Below, one piece after another: positions 54,105 through 61,906 of a stretch of 64,000 nucleotides of DNA; the stretch's first letter is position 1, and the number at the start of each line of letters is the position of its first letter. The stretch is from Candidatus Polarisedimenticolia bacterium (GTDB taxonomy: Bacteria; Acidobacteriota; Polarisedimenticolia; Gp22-AA2; AA152), in assembly GCA_036004685.1 (NCBI GenBank), contig DASYRE010000025.1, positions 1-64,000 on the forward strand, read 5' to 3'. Position numbers and translations under genes: made by a program. Below the pieces are notes generated by a model. The model saw only the letters and a program-made list of their open reading frames with translations, had not been told where the DNA came from and made no database searches.

Positions 54105-56504
54105 CTAGAAGCGGTACCTCAGAAGGAAGCTCAGGATGTGGTTCGAATAGTCCTCGAAGTCCAGGCCGAGGTAAACGGCCTCCCGGGAGCCGGGATCGTT
54201 CCCCGGATCGCCCATGTAGGCCCGGTTGAAATCGGAAGCGAAGTTGCGCTCGTGCCATTTCTCATACCAGTAGCGGAACGCGAAGTCGAGGTTCTCCCGC
54301 AAGGCGCAAGTCAGGCCGGTCTGAGCGATGGCGAGCGTCGTCTTGACTCGCGGGAACTCGGTCAGCGTCGTGTCGCCGGAAGCCGCCCCTCCGGGAACGA
54401 AGTGAGTCTCGATCTCGCCCGTTCCCTTCGACCAGGTGTACGCCCCATCCAGGCGCCAGCGGCGGTCCTTCGTCAGATCGAAGTTGAAGCCGGCGTTGGC
54501 GGTGTCGTAGCGATCCTTGGAGTCGCTTCCCCAGTCGTCCAGCGGGTTGTCGGTGCCGATGCCGCCCGACACGTTGCGATAACGGCTGGCCATCCGGTAC
54601 TCGCGGTCCTCCCAGGTGTAATCGGCGTAGAGGTTCCACCGGTCGCTCGGCGTGAATCTTCCGCCCACGGCGTACGTGGTGATCTTGTCGTCGATCCGGC
54701 CCGCCAGCAGGAGCACGTAGGTCTCGTCGATCGTGTCGAAGTTCCGATCCTCCGTGACGGTGAACGACTCCCCGATCTTCTTGCCGGTGTTCGGATCGAG
54801 ATAATCGTCGCGGGCGAGGGTGGCCTCTGAGAAGAGCGTGAGCTTCGGACCCGGGGAGAACTCGGCCGTGAGCGTCGCCATGTCCCGGTCCCGATCGGTC
54901 CAGAGGTATTTCCGCTCCCCTTCGTTGGCGGCGGCGATGTTCGCCTCGCCGATCGGAAACGACTCCTCGAAATACTCGGCGTCGTACTCGTCGGCGCGCC
55001 GCTCCTGGTGGCGGCCCCACACGCGCAGCGTCAGGGAATCGGACAGGTCGAAGTCGAGGGCCAGCTTGAAGGAGTCCTCGTCCGAATCGGTCACGGCGGC
55101 GACGTTCCGCTCGAGGCCCTCCCGATCGAAAGCCGCCGTCACGCCGAGCCAGGCGAGGGGCTGGAAGCCGGCCGAGGCGCCCAGGTTGGTCTTTTCGTAG
55201 GAGTAGGGAAGGCTCCGCCGCTGGATCGGGTTGGTGGTGGCGCCGCAGGCGTTGGCGTTGCCGCACAGCGGAATCTGGTAATCGGTCATCACGTAATCGG
55301 TGAACACCAGGCTCGGGGTCTGGTTGTCGAAGTGGTAATCGCGGAACCAGGCGCTGTACCGGAGCCACGAAAGGGGCCTTGATGAGAGGCTGACCGACCC
55401 GAAGCTGATCTCGTGCTTGCCGTCGAGGCTCGAGGCGGGCAGCGGCGCGGTCGATCCGATCAGCAGCGTGTTGACCGTCTTCGGCAGGAAGGGATCGTCC
55501 TGGGTCGTCGTGTTGCGGGAGAACGTGGCGCTGACGCGGCTGTGGCCCGCGAAGTCGGCGCCTCCGTAGACCTCCCATTTGAAGAGCCGGTTGTCGCTCC
55601 AGGGGGACATCTGCATGCGGCCGGGATTGGCCGTCGTGGCGTTGACCGCGACGTCGGTCAAGAACAGCTGGTCGTCCCACAGGATGCGATCGGTGCCGGT
55701 CTCGAACTCCGAGAAGATCGCCCGCGCCCCGACGTTGAAGTGGCGGCTGGCGTACTCGGCGCCGACGCGGGCGTCGTCCGTCCGGAAGTCGAGCGGCGCG
55801 GCCACTTCGGCGGGAGAAAGCGCGAAGTACATACCCAAGGACTGAGGTGCCGTTCCGGTCCGGCGCTCGCGCTGGGCGTCCACCGAGAAGGTCCAGTGGC
55901 GGGTCGGCGTGAACTCGGCGCCGATCGAGGCCGTCTCGCGCTGCCACCCGACCGACACGTCGGGAGCGCTCGTCTGGACGGCGCTCTTGATGAGCGCGCC
56001 CTTCGTGCCGGCGTCCCACTCTCCGTCGGCGGGCGTCGTGTCGGCGCTGGCCGGAGCCGCCTGCACCGCGGCCTGGAAAGCGTCCTCCAGCATGAAGACG
56101 CCGTGATCGTGATGGGTGAAGAGCTGGTTGGCGTGATCGGTCCACCGCCGCGGGTTCTCCGCCCACGCGAAGCGGAACTTCCAGACGTCCTGTTTCCCCA
56201 GATCGAGCCAGACTCTTTGATCGAGCTGGCCGACGTCGCGCGCCGCGAGATCGAGATAGCGACCGCCGCCGCGCTCCCACGAGAAGAGGAGCCTCTCCAG
56301 GACGAACCCGTTGGGGACGTCGCGGTACTCGAGGAATTTGGCCGAATCGTTCGGATCCTCCCGCACGTACCACTGCGGACCCGCGAGGATCTCGCCTTCA
56401 ATCGAAGAGTCGGTGATCTTTTTCGTTTCCTCCGCCGCCGCCGAGGGGAGCGCGAGGACGAGAAGCACCAGAAGGGTCACCTTCGCGTGCGTCGAGATTT
56501 TCAT
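54105..56504 (-). CDS. MtrB/PioB-family decaheme-associated outer membrane beta-barrel
   Basis: This 799-residue protein has a signal peptide (VTLLVLLVLALPSAAA) and is otherwise made of amphipathic beta strands ending HILSFLLRYRF, with the terminal Phe of outer-membrane barrels. Its size and strands such as FELTPTRHWTFSVDAQRER-like repeats (TPTRHWTFSVDAQRERRTG) fit the MtrB/PioB family, which sheathes a decaheme cytochrome to move electrons across the outer membrane. It follows the decaheme gene by 10 bases. No N-terminal CxxC, present in Shewanella MtrB, is seen. Direction of electron flow cannot be told from sequence. Confidence 0.87.
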   Translation of the reverse strand: MKISTHAKVTLLVLLVLALPSAAAEETKKITDSSIEGEILAGPQWYVREDPNDSAKFLEYRDVPNGFVLERLLFSWERGGGRYLDLAARDVGQLDQRVWLDLGKQDVWKFRFAWAENPRRWTDHANQLFTHHDHGVFMLEDAFQAAVQAAPASADTTPADGEWDAGTKGALIKSAVQTSAPDVSVGWQRETASIGAEFTPTRHWTFSVDAQRERRTGTAPQSLGMYFALSPAEVAAPLDFRTDDARVGAEYASRHFNVGARAIFSEFETGTDRILWDDQLFLTDVAVNATTANPGRMQMSPWSDNRLFKWEVYGGADFAGHSRVSATFSRNTTTQDDPFLPKTVNTLLIGSTAPLPASSLDGKHEISFGSVSLSSRPLSWLRYSAWFRDYHFDNQTPSLVFTDYVMTDYQIPLCGNANACGATTNPIQRRSLPYSYEKTNLGASAGFQPLAWLGVTAAFDREGLERNVAAVTDSDEDSFKLALDFDLSDSLTLRVWGRHQERRADEYDAEYFEESFPIGEANIAAANEGERKYLWTDRDRDMATLTAEFSPGPKLTLFSEATLARDDYLDPNTGKKIGESFTVTEDRNFDTIDETYVLLLAGRIDDKITTYAVGGRFTPSDRWNLYADYTWEDREYRMASRYRNVSGGIGTDNPLDDWGSDSKDRYDTANAGFNFDLTKDRRWRLDGAYTWSKGTGEIETHFVPGGAASGDTTLTEFPRVKTTLAIAQTGLTCALRENLDFAFRYWYEKWHERNFASDFNRAYMGDPGNDPGSREAVYLGLDFEDYSNHILSFLLRYRF

Positions 56505-56514
56505 CGTCCCCCCT

Positions 56515-57498
56515 CTACCGGTTGAACCGGACGCCCGAAGGATGGTTCGAGCCGTGGATCTGCGAGTGGCAGTTCATGCAGCCGCGGTCGAACATCCTGG
56601 CGTTCGGGAAGAATTCGGGCGCCGTGGAGGCGTCCGAGTAGGGTTGCGTCGGGTGGCGCGTCTCGTCGTGGCATTGCTGGCAGAGGCGCGGCAGCTTCGC
56701 CACGAGCAGCCGCGGATGGAGCGACCCGTGCGGGTCGTGGCAGTTCGCACAGCTCTCCTTGACGGGGGGATGCTCCCACAAGAAAGGAGTCCGCTTCTCG
56801 GCATGGCACGCGTAGCAGTTCTCGTTGATGGAGTACTGCTTCAAGAGCGACGGCCCGGGGCCCCCGTGCACGTTGTGGCAGGAGCTGCACGTCATCTGCC
56901 GCTCCCGCATCGGCATGTGCGAGGAGCGCGCCAGCGACGCGTTGCGCCGCAAGTGGCAGCTCGTGCAGGTCGCGAACTCGTCGCCTTTCGTGAAGAGATG
57001 CGGCGGGGGCGTTCCAGTGTGGTGAATCTTGTGGCAGGTCAGGCACGACAGCCCTCTTCCCTCGTGGGCGCTGCCGAGCCAGTTCGAGCGATCCTGGCGC
57101 TCGTGGCAGGAGAGGCAGATCGCGTTGACCTCCACCGGCCGCAGGAGCCGCGGATTGCGGATCTTCGTCTTGTCCCCTTCGGCGGCGTGGGCGGCTCCCG
57201 GGCCGTGGCAGGTCTCGCAGCCGACCGCTCCGTCCCAATTCGCGACCCCGGTCTTCCCGTGGGGATTCCTCTTCAGTCCCGTCGCCATGTCCTCATGGCA
57301 CGTGGCGCACGTCTCCTTGCCGACAAACTCGGAATGGCCCGGCGGTGGTGCGGTGCTGGGAGGCTCCGGCGGTTTGGCGGGCTCCTGCTCCTGGGTGGGC
57401 TGCTGCTCCTGGCCGCGCGCGGGCTGGAGGGAGTCCCAGCACGTCAGGCCGACGATGAAAGCCGGGACGACGATCCGCGCGAACCCCCGGAAAGGCAT
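56515..57498 (-). CDS. DmsE/MtrA-type decaheme c-type cytochrome
   Basis: This 327-residue periplasmic cytochrome starts at ATG 57498 (AAGGAGCG upstream) with a signal peptide. Ten CxxCH heme sites are present: CATCH, CETCH, CLSCH, CLTCH, CTSCH, CSSCH, CYACH, CANCH, CQQCH and CMNCH. Spacing and length agree with the DmsE/MtrA family, whose members fill an MtrB barrel. A Pro/Glu/Gln-rich linker (about residues 30-55) follows the signal peptide. With the barrel gene 10 bases downstream this forms a minimal two-component electron conduit. No outer-surface MtrC/OmcA-like cytochrome was found in the window. Confidence 0.95.
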   Translation of the reverse strand: MPFRGFARIVVPAFIVGLTCWDSLQPARGQEQQPTQEQEPAKPPEPPSTAPPPGHSEFVGKETCATCHEDMATGLKRNPHGKTGVANWDGAVGCETCHGPGAAHAAEGDKTKIRNPRLLRPVEVNAICLSCHERQDRSNWLGSAHEGRGLSCLTCHKIHHTGTPPPHLFTKGDEFATCTSCHLRRNASLARSSHMPMRERQMTCSSCHNVHGGPGPSLLKQYSINENCYACHAEKRTPFLWEHPPVKESCANCHDPHGSLHPRLLVAKLPRLCQQCHDETRHPTQPYSDASTAPEFFPNARMFDRGCMNCHSQIHGSNHPSGVRFNR

Positions 57499-57617
57499 GA
57501 CCGCGCTCCTTGAGATTGAGTGATAACCCCTAGTGCTGGAGGGAATATGCCACGGAGAATACAGCCGTTCCATCCTGCATTTGCATCAATTGCATCGGTT
57601 CGTATGGTGCGATTGCA

Positions 57618-58382
57618 TTAGAGAACGGGGATTTCGAAGAGCTGCCTCTTGAAGGCGTAGGAAACTGCCTCGGCTTTGGAATGCACTTCGAGCTTCTTGA
57701 GGATGTTCTGGGTGTGGTTGCGGGCCGTGGAGGCGGAAATGTGAAGCGCGGCGGCGATCCCGGGAGTGGATTGGCCGGCCGCCAGCATCGCGAGAACTTC
57801 GACCTCCCGCGGCGTAAGGGTGCGGATCCGCGAATCGACGGAAGCGCGCGCGGCTTCCTGCACGGAGCGCGGCGGCGGAGAGATCTCCTCGCGGGCCTCC
57901 GGCATCAATGGCGGCAGCGGGTTGAGGATGTGCACCAGGAGGAAGTCGCCCGGAGCGTTCATCGCGAGATGCAGGATCGACACGTCGACGCTGACGGTGC
58001 TGGAGTCGCTGGCTCGAAAGCGTAGGACGAAAGGGCGAATGACCCGATCGTGCGCGGCCATCTGATTGATTGGGCAATTCTCCGAGCAGTAGTGATTCTC
58101 GTGGAGATCGCATCCGTGCAACAACGCCACGCACGAAGCTCCGATCGCCTCCTCGGCCGTGTACCCGAGCATCCGCTCCGCGGCGGCGTTCCACAAGACG
58201 ATGCGATTGCGAGGATCGGTGATGAAGAGGGGATTGGGCGAATCGGTCAGCAGCCGGACGAGCGGGGCGATTATTGGGACGACTCGTTTCACGGGCGCCG
58301 CAATGCCATCGACCTCCGGCAATTTCTCGCCACTTTGTCGGATGCGCCGAGAGCGGCTTCGATCGAAGCGTGTCTTGGTCAC
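57618..58382 (-). CDS. PAS-LuxR family transcriptional regulator with cysteine-rich PAS domain
   Basis: This 254-residue regulator has a PAS domain (about residues 40-160: LLTDSPNPLFITDPRNRIVLW) and a C-terminal LuxR-type HTH (LTPREVEVLAMLAAGQST ... TARNHTQNILKKLEVHSKA). The PAS domain holds a tight cysteine cluster, C-x6-C-x7-C-x3-C, in ASCVALLHGCDL and NHYCSENCPIN. Similar clusters occur in redox or metal-sensing PAS proteins. GTG 58382 with CGGGAG upstream is preferred; the frame remains open further 5'. Lying between two cytochrome genes, it is a likely regulator of them (inference), perhaps responding to redox state. Confidence 0.85.
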   Translation of the reverse strand: MTKTRFDRSRSRRIRQSGEKLPEVDGIAAPVKRVVPIIAPLVRLLTDSPNPLFITDPRNRIVLWNAAAERMLGYTAEEAIGASCVALLHGCDLHENHYCSENCPINQMAAHDRVIRPFVLRFRASDSSTVSVDVSILHLAMNAPGDFLLVHILNPLPPLMPEAREEISPPPRSVQEAARASVDSRIRTLTPREVEVLAMLAAGQSTPGIAAALHISASTARNHTQNILKKLEVHSKAEAVSYAFKRQLFEIPVL

Positions 58383-58488
58383 GCACGTTTCTCCCGCGAG
58401 GTCCGGCTGCAGAAGACCGCCGCGATCACCGGTCATCGTACTCCCACGGAGCCGTGGGCCGCAACCCGAAATCGAAGCCGGTCGCCTC

Positions 58489-59667
58489 CTACCGGCCTTT
58501 GAGCTCCCGGCGCTCCTGAGTGATGACGCTCGACTTCGAAGGCGCGCCGGTGTCGGTGGCGTCTCGGTACTCCAGCCGCGCAACGACGGCGCGGGAGCCT
58601 CCCCTCAGCGCGACCCGGAACGATTCGTGCCGGGTCTCACCCGGCTTGAGGCGGCTGTCCAGCCCCGCTTTCGCACCGCTCACGAACATCTCGGGGAGAG
58701 TGTTCAGCGGCGCCCCCTGCGCATCGAGAATCTCACGTCGATAGATCGTCTCCTGAGGGTTCTCGAGAGCTCCGCTCGCGTTCTCGGCGCCGAGGACCAG
58801 CACGAGCGATTTCGTGGGCAGTCCGCCGGGGATGGGATGGCCGGCTCCTTCGTTGGCGACGGCGACGCGCACCTCGGCGACGGTGCTCGTCGCCGAGAAC
58901 GACTCGATCTTCAAGCGGACCCCCCGATTGAGCTGACTCATCGAGCTTCCTCCCACCAAGCGGTGGAGGTTGATCACCCGGGGACCCTGCTTCTGAAGAA
59001 GGTCGTCATCGGCGATCTTCCCGGGGATGAGCGCCATATGGCAGTCCTGGCAGGCGATCCCGCGGGCCGGGAAGGGGCCCTCTTTCCAGCCGGTGTAGGT
59101 GACCAGGAGGGGGAATCCTTTTTCATTCGCGAACTCGTGACAGGCGGCGCAGAGCAGCGGGCTACCTCGATGCAGGAAGGAATACTCAGCGCGGTGTCCG
59201 GGGAAGGATCGCGAGTAGGCGAACGGCCCCCGCTTGACCGGACCGGGATCGAGCGTAAAAGGCTGCCCGGCGCGCTCGAGGCCCACCTCCTTGACCGTGT
59301 GGCAGAAATCGCAGGTCACCCCTTCGGCGCTCACCGGGTTCTTGAGATCGAGGTCGCCGGTGACCCGGGTCGTCGGGGCGTGACATTCGATGCAATCCTT
59401 CCGCGTCCGGGCGGGATCGGAGGAGAGCTTCATCGTTGCCTCCATGCTCCGGCGGAAGGAGGAGGTGGTGGCCGCATGCGCATGCGCCGACTCGGACCAA
59501 CTCGCATGGATCGCCGCGTGGCATCTCTTGCACTCCGCTGCCGAATCGTAGGGGCCGGAGCGGGCTTTTCCGGGGCGCGCGGCGGTCGTTTTCTCCGCCG
59601 CCGGCGCCGATTCCCCGGCCGCCAACAACCATCCGGCGATCAAAACCAGTCCAGCAAAGCGACCCAT
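58489..59667 (-). CDS. Secreted pentaheme c-type cytochrome (cytochrome c554-like)
   Basis: This 392-residue exported protein starts at ATG 59667 (GGGGGGACC upstream) with signal peptide LVLIAGWLLAAGESAPA. Five CxxCH sites are present: CKRCH, CIECH, CDFCH, CAACH and CQDCH, all in the first 230 residues. The arrangement AAECKRCHAAIHASWSESAH resembles c554-like multiheme cytochromes. The C-terminal 150 residues are a heme-free beta domain (VAVANEGAGHPIPGGLP). It may pass electrons to the downstream decaheme conduit; enzymatic activity is not evident. It is followed by the PAS-LuxR gene on the same strand, about 105 bases away. Confidence 0.9.
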   Translation of the reverse strand: MGRFAGLVLIAGWLLAAGESAPAAEKTTAARPGKARSGPYDSAAECKRCHAAIHASWSESAHAHAATTSSFRRSMEATMKLSSDPARTRKDCIECHAPTTRVTGDLDLKNPVSAEGVTCDFCHTVKEVGLERAGQPFTLDPGPVKRGPFAYSRSFPGHRAEYSFLHRGSPLLCAACHEFANEKGFPLLVTYTGWKEGPFPARGIACQDCHMALIPGKIADDDLLQKQGPRVINLHRLVGGSSMSQLNRGVRLKIESFSATSTVAEVRVAVANEGAGHPIPGGLPTKSLVLVLGAENASGALENPQETIYRREILDAQGAPLNTLPEMFVSGAKAGLDSRLKPGETRHESFRVALRGGSRAVVARLEYRDATDTGAPSKSSVITQERRELKGR

Positions 59668-60107
59668 GTCGGTCCCCCCCGGCACTCCCATGCTGCGATT
59701 GATCCCTTGATTCTTCCCCGGACACGCCCCCGCCGGAAACGGAGCCGATCCTATCAAAAATCACGAGCCTCTGTCGGAGTCTTGGGCGCATCGGCATTGG
59801 CGGTGGCGAGGATCTTGCTTTGCCAGCATATAGGGCCGCTTGGGGCGAGATTTTCGTTGACACGCCCGAGACCTCGCGGTAAATGCAAACGCAATACCCG
59901 GTGAAATGCGCCGGTCCCGGCGTGGCGGGATCGCGGTGCACTTGTGCCCTCGATCGTTGAGTTCCTATCGCGTCTCGAGAGGAGGTGAAGGGAGGGTCAC
60001 GCCTCGCGCGTGAAAGCGGCAGCGCCGCTCGATCCCGGGCCGGGCGACAGGCCGGCGCCACCGGGTGCCAATTTCACAAGGACGATCTTCTGAAAGGAGC
60101 GTGCCGG
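59668..60107. other. Divergent intergenic region between pentaheme cytochrome and peptidase genes
   Basis: About 440 bases without a credible gene. One plus-strand promoter candidate was seen; for the minus-strand cytochrome no convincing promoter was found. No recognised RNA structure. Confidence 0.5.
59857..59885 (+). promoter_or_regulatory. Candidate promoter for the trypsin-like peptidase gene
   Basis: TTGACA (59857-59862), 17-base spacer and TAAATG (59880-59885). It lies about 220 bases upstream of the start codon, so a long leader is implied. The -10 is a modest match. Confidence 0.4.
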
Positions 60108-61589
60108 ATGAGGATCTTTCGTCACAACGCGGTGCTCGCGTTCCTGCCGTTGTTGGGGCTCGTCATGCTGGTCGCGGCCGGAGGCACTCTGCTGATCTCG
60201 GGCGGCCGGTATGCCGAAGCGCCGATGCAGTACGCCTCCGGAGGGCTGACCCCCGAGCAATATGCCCAGAGACAGGACGACATGAACCGCAGGCTCGCCG
60301 GGGAGCTTCCTGCCGCGGCGCTGGGTGCGGCGATTCGCGTCCCGTTGAGCCCGGCCGAGATCGACGCGGTCGACAAGGCTCCGCGCTGGGTCTCTCCGAT
60401 GAAGGTCGGGATCGTCAAGCCCTTGACGCCCGGCGTCGAGCTCAGCGGCCTGACGCGCGGCCCGGGAAGAGGACCCACGACCGGCACGGAGGCTGCGGCC
60501 ACTCCGACGCGTGACGGCGGCTTCGTGTGGGCGCAGGTGATCTCCTCGGAGAACGCCGGCGGCATCCGGCTGCACCTCGAGAACTTCTCGCTGCCGCGCA
60601 ACGCCGAGCTTTACTTCTACAGCCGCAGCGGCCAGGCCTTCGGCCCCTACACCGAGTCGGGCCCGCACGGCAACGGCGATTTCTGGACGACCGCCGTCTT
60701 CGCGAATGAAGGAATCCTGCAAGTCCGGCTCCGTCCTCCCGTCAGCGACGACGATCTCCGCGGTGTGTCGCTGCGGATCTCCGAGGCCGGAATGATCACC
60801 CCGCGGTTCGTGCGCGACGTGCAGATCAGCCTTGACGCTCCCCCTCCTCCGGGCTGGCCCTGCGGGAACCCGAGCTGCCTGGTGGATGCGACTTGCGTCA
60901 GTGGCACCCCGGCCGATCCGGCGAAGCTGGCCGAGGCGAAGATGGAGTGGATCCAGGGAGCGTTCATCTACACTTGCACCGGCGGCCTGATCTCCGACAA
61001 CAACCCGAATGCGAGTAACTACTTCCTGACGGCGAACCACTGCCTGAGCAAAAACAACAACGCCCAGAACGTCACTTTCTACTGGCGCTTTGCGACCTCC
61101 TCCTGCCCGGCCACGTCCTGCCCGAGCAACGGCGGCTGGCCCTATATCACGTCGGGATCGACGATCGCGGCGGCCGGACGCAAGGGTGATTTCACGCTGC
61201 TCCATCTGAATTCGAACCCGCCGGCCGGCTCGGTGTTCCTCGGCTGGACGAACGCGCCGGTGGCGAACACGAACGGCGCCCACCTGTATCGGATCAGCAA
61301 CCCGAACTTCGGGCCCCAGGCCTACTCGCAGCACGACGTCGACACGGCCACCGGAACCTGCAGCGGCTGGCCGCGCGGCGAGCGCATCTACAGTCACGAC
61401 GTCACGGGCGCGATCGACGGTGGGAGCAGCGGCTCGTCGGTGCTCAATGCCTCCTCCCAGATCGTCGGCCAGCTCAGCGGCCTGTGCGGCTTCAACGTGA
61501 ACAATCCCTGCGACTCGGCCCAGAACGCGACCGTCGACGGGGCGTTCGCGTTCTACTACGCCACGGTGCAGCCGATCCTGAATCCGTAG
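60108..61589 (+). CDS. Secreted trypsin-like (S1 family) serine peptidase
   Basis: This 493-residue exported protein starts at ATG 60108 with AAAGGAGC 7 bases upstream and a hydrophobic signal segment at residues 8-32. The first 240 residues are a propeptide/beta domain without known name. The protease domain follows, with the triad His311 in LTANHCLS, Asp361 in RKGDFTLLHL and Ser441 in IDGGSSGSSVLN. Several cysteines suggest disulfides. The organisation resembles lysyl-endopeptidase-like S1 proteases. The Ser motif GSSGS replaces the usual GDSGG; similar variants exist in this subgroup. An intrinsic terminator follows, so it is a single-gene unit. Confidence 0.87.
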   Translation: MRIFRHNAVLAFLPLLGLVMLVAAGGTLLISGGRYAEAPMQYASGGLTPEQYAQRQDDMNRRLAGELPAAALGAAIRVPLSPAEIDAVDKAPRWVSPMKVGIVKPLTPGVELSGLTRGPGRGPTTGTEAAATPTRDGGFVWAQVISSENAGGIRLHLENFSLPRNAELYFYSRSGQAFGPYTESGPHGNGDFWTTAVFANEGILQVRLRPPVSDDDLRGVSLRISEAGMITPRFVRDVQISLDAPPPPGWPCGNPSCLVDATCVSGTPADPAKLAEAKMEWIQGAFIYTCTGGLISDNNPNASNYFLTANHCLSKNNNAQNVTFYWRFATSSCPATSCPSNGGWPYITSGSTIAAAGRKGDFTLLHLNSNPPAGSVFLGWTNAPVANTNGAHLYRISNPNFGPQAYSQHDVDTATGTCSGWPRGERIYSHDVTGAIDGGSSGSSVLNASSQIVGQLSGLCGFNVNNPCDSAQNATVDGAFAFYYATVQPILNP

Positions 61590-61640
61590 CGTGAGGCGCG
61601 GCAGCGGACCGCTTCAACAACCGCCAGTCTCCTGAGAGGG

Positions 61641-61687
61641 GCCAGGCCCCCGCACCTCGGACGACGAGGGCGGGGGCTTGGCGTTTT
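61641..61687 (+). terminator. Intrinsic terminator after the trypsin-like peptidase gene
   Basis: GCCAGGCCCCCGC (61641-61653) pairs with GCGGGGGCTTGGC (61670-61682), with an inner CCTCG/CGAGG stem, followed by GTTTT. Only one mispair in the main stem. Confidence 0.85.
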
Positions 61688-61906
61688 CAAGAGCCGGAGA
61701 CACGGCTTTCAGGGATGTCCGGACTGTCCGCCGATTCCGCCGCGGGTTATATTGCCGGGCGACGATGAGGATCGAGGTGGGTCCCAGTCGTGGGAATCGA
61801 TCGGCGGTGTCGCGGGTGAAGCGAAGGTCTCGGGGCGTCCTGAGACGATCTGGGTGGCCCGCTTGAACTAAGGCTTCGGAATGCTCCGATGCGAGGTTCC
61901 TGTCCG

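Noticed and set aside
54262-56373. Minus-strand frame of 703 codons in a second frame of the MtrB-like gene
   Set aside because: Arg/Gly-rich frame-shifted reading of the barrel gene; no signal peptide or domain.
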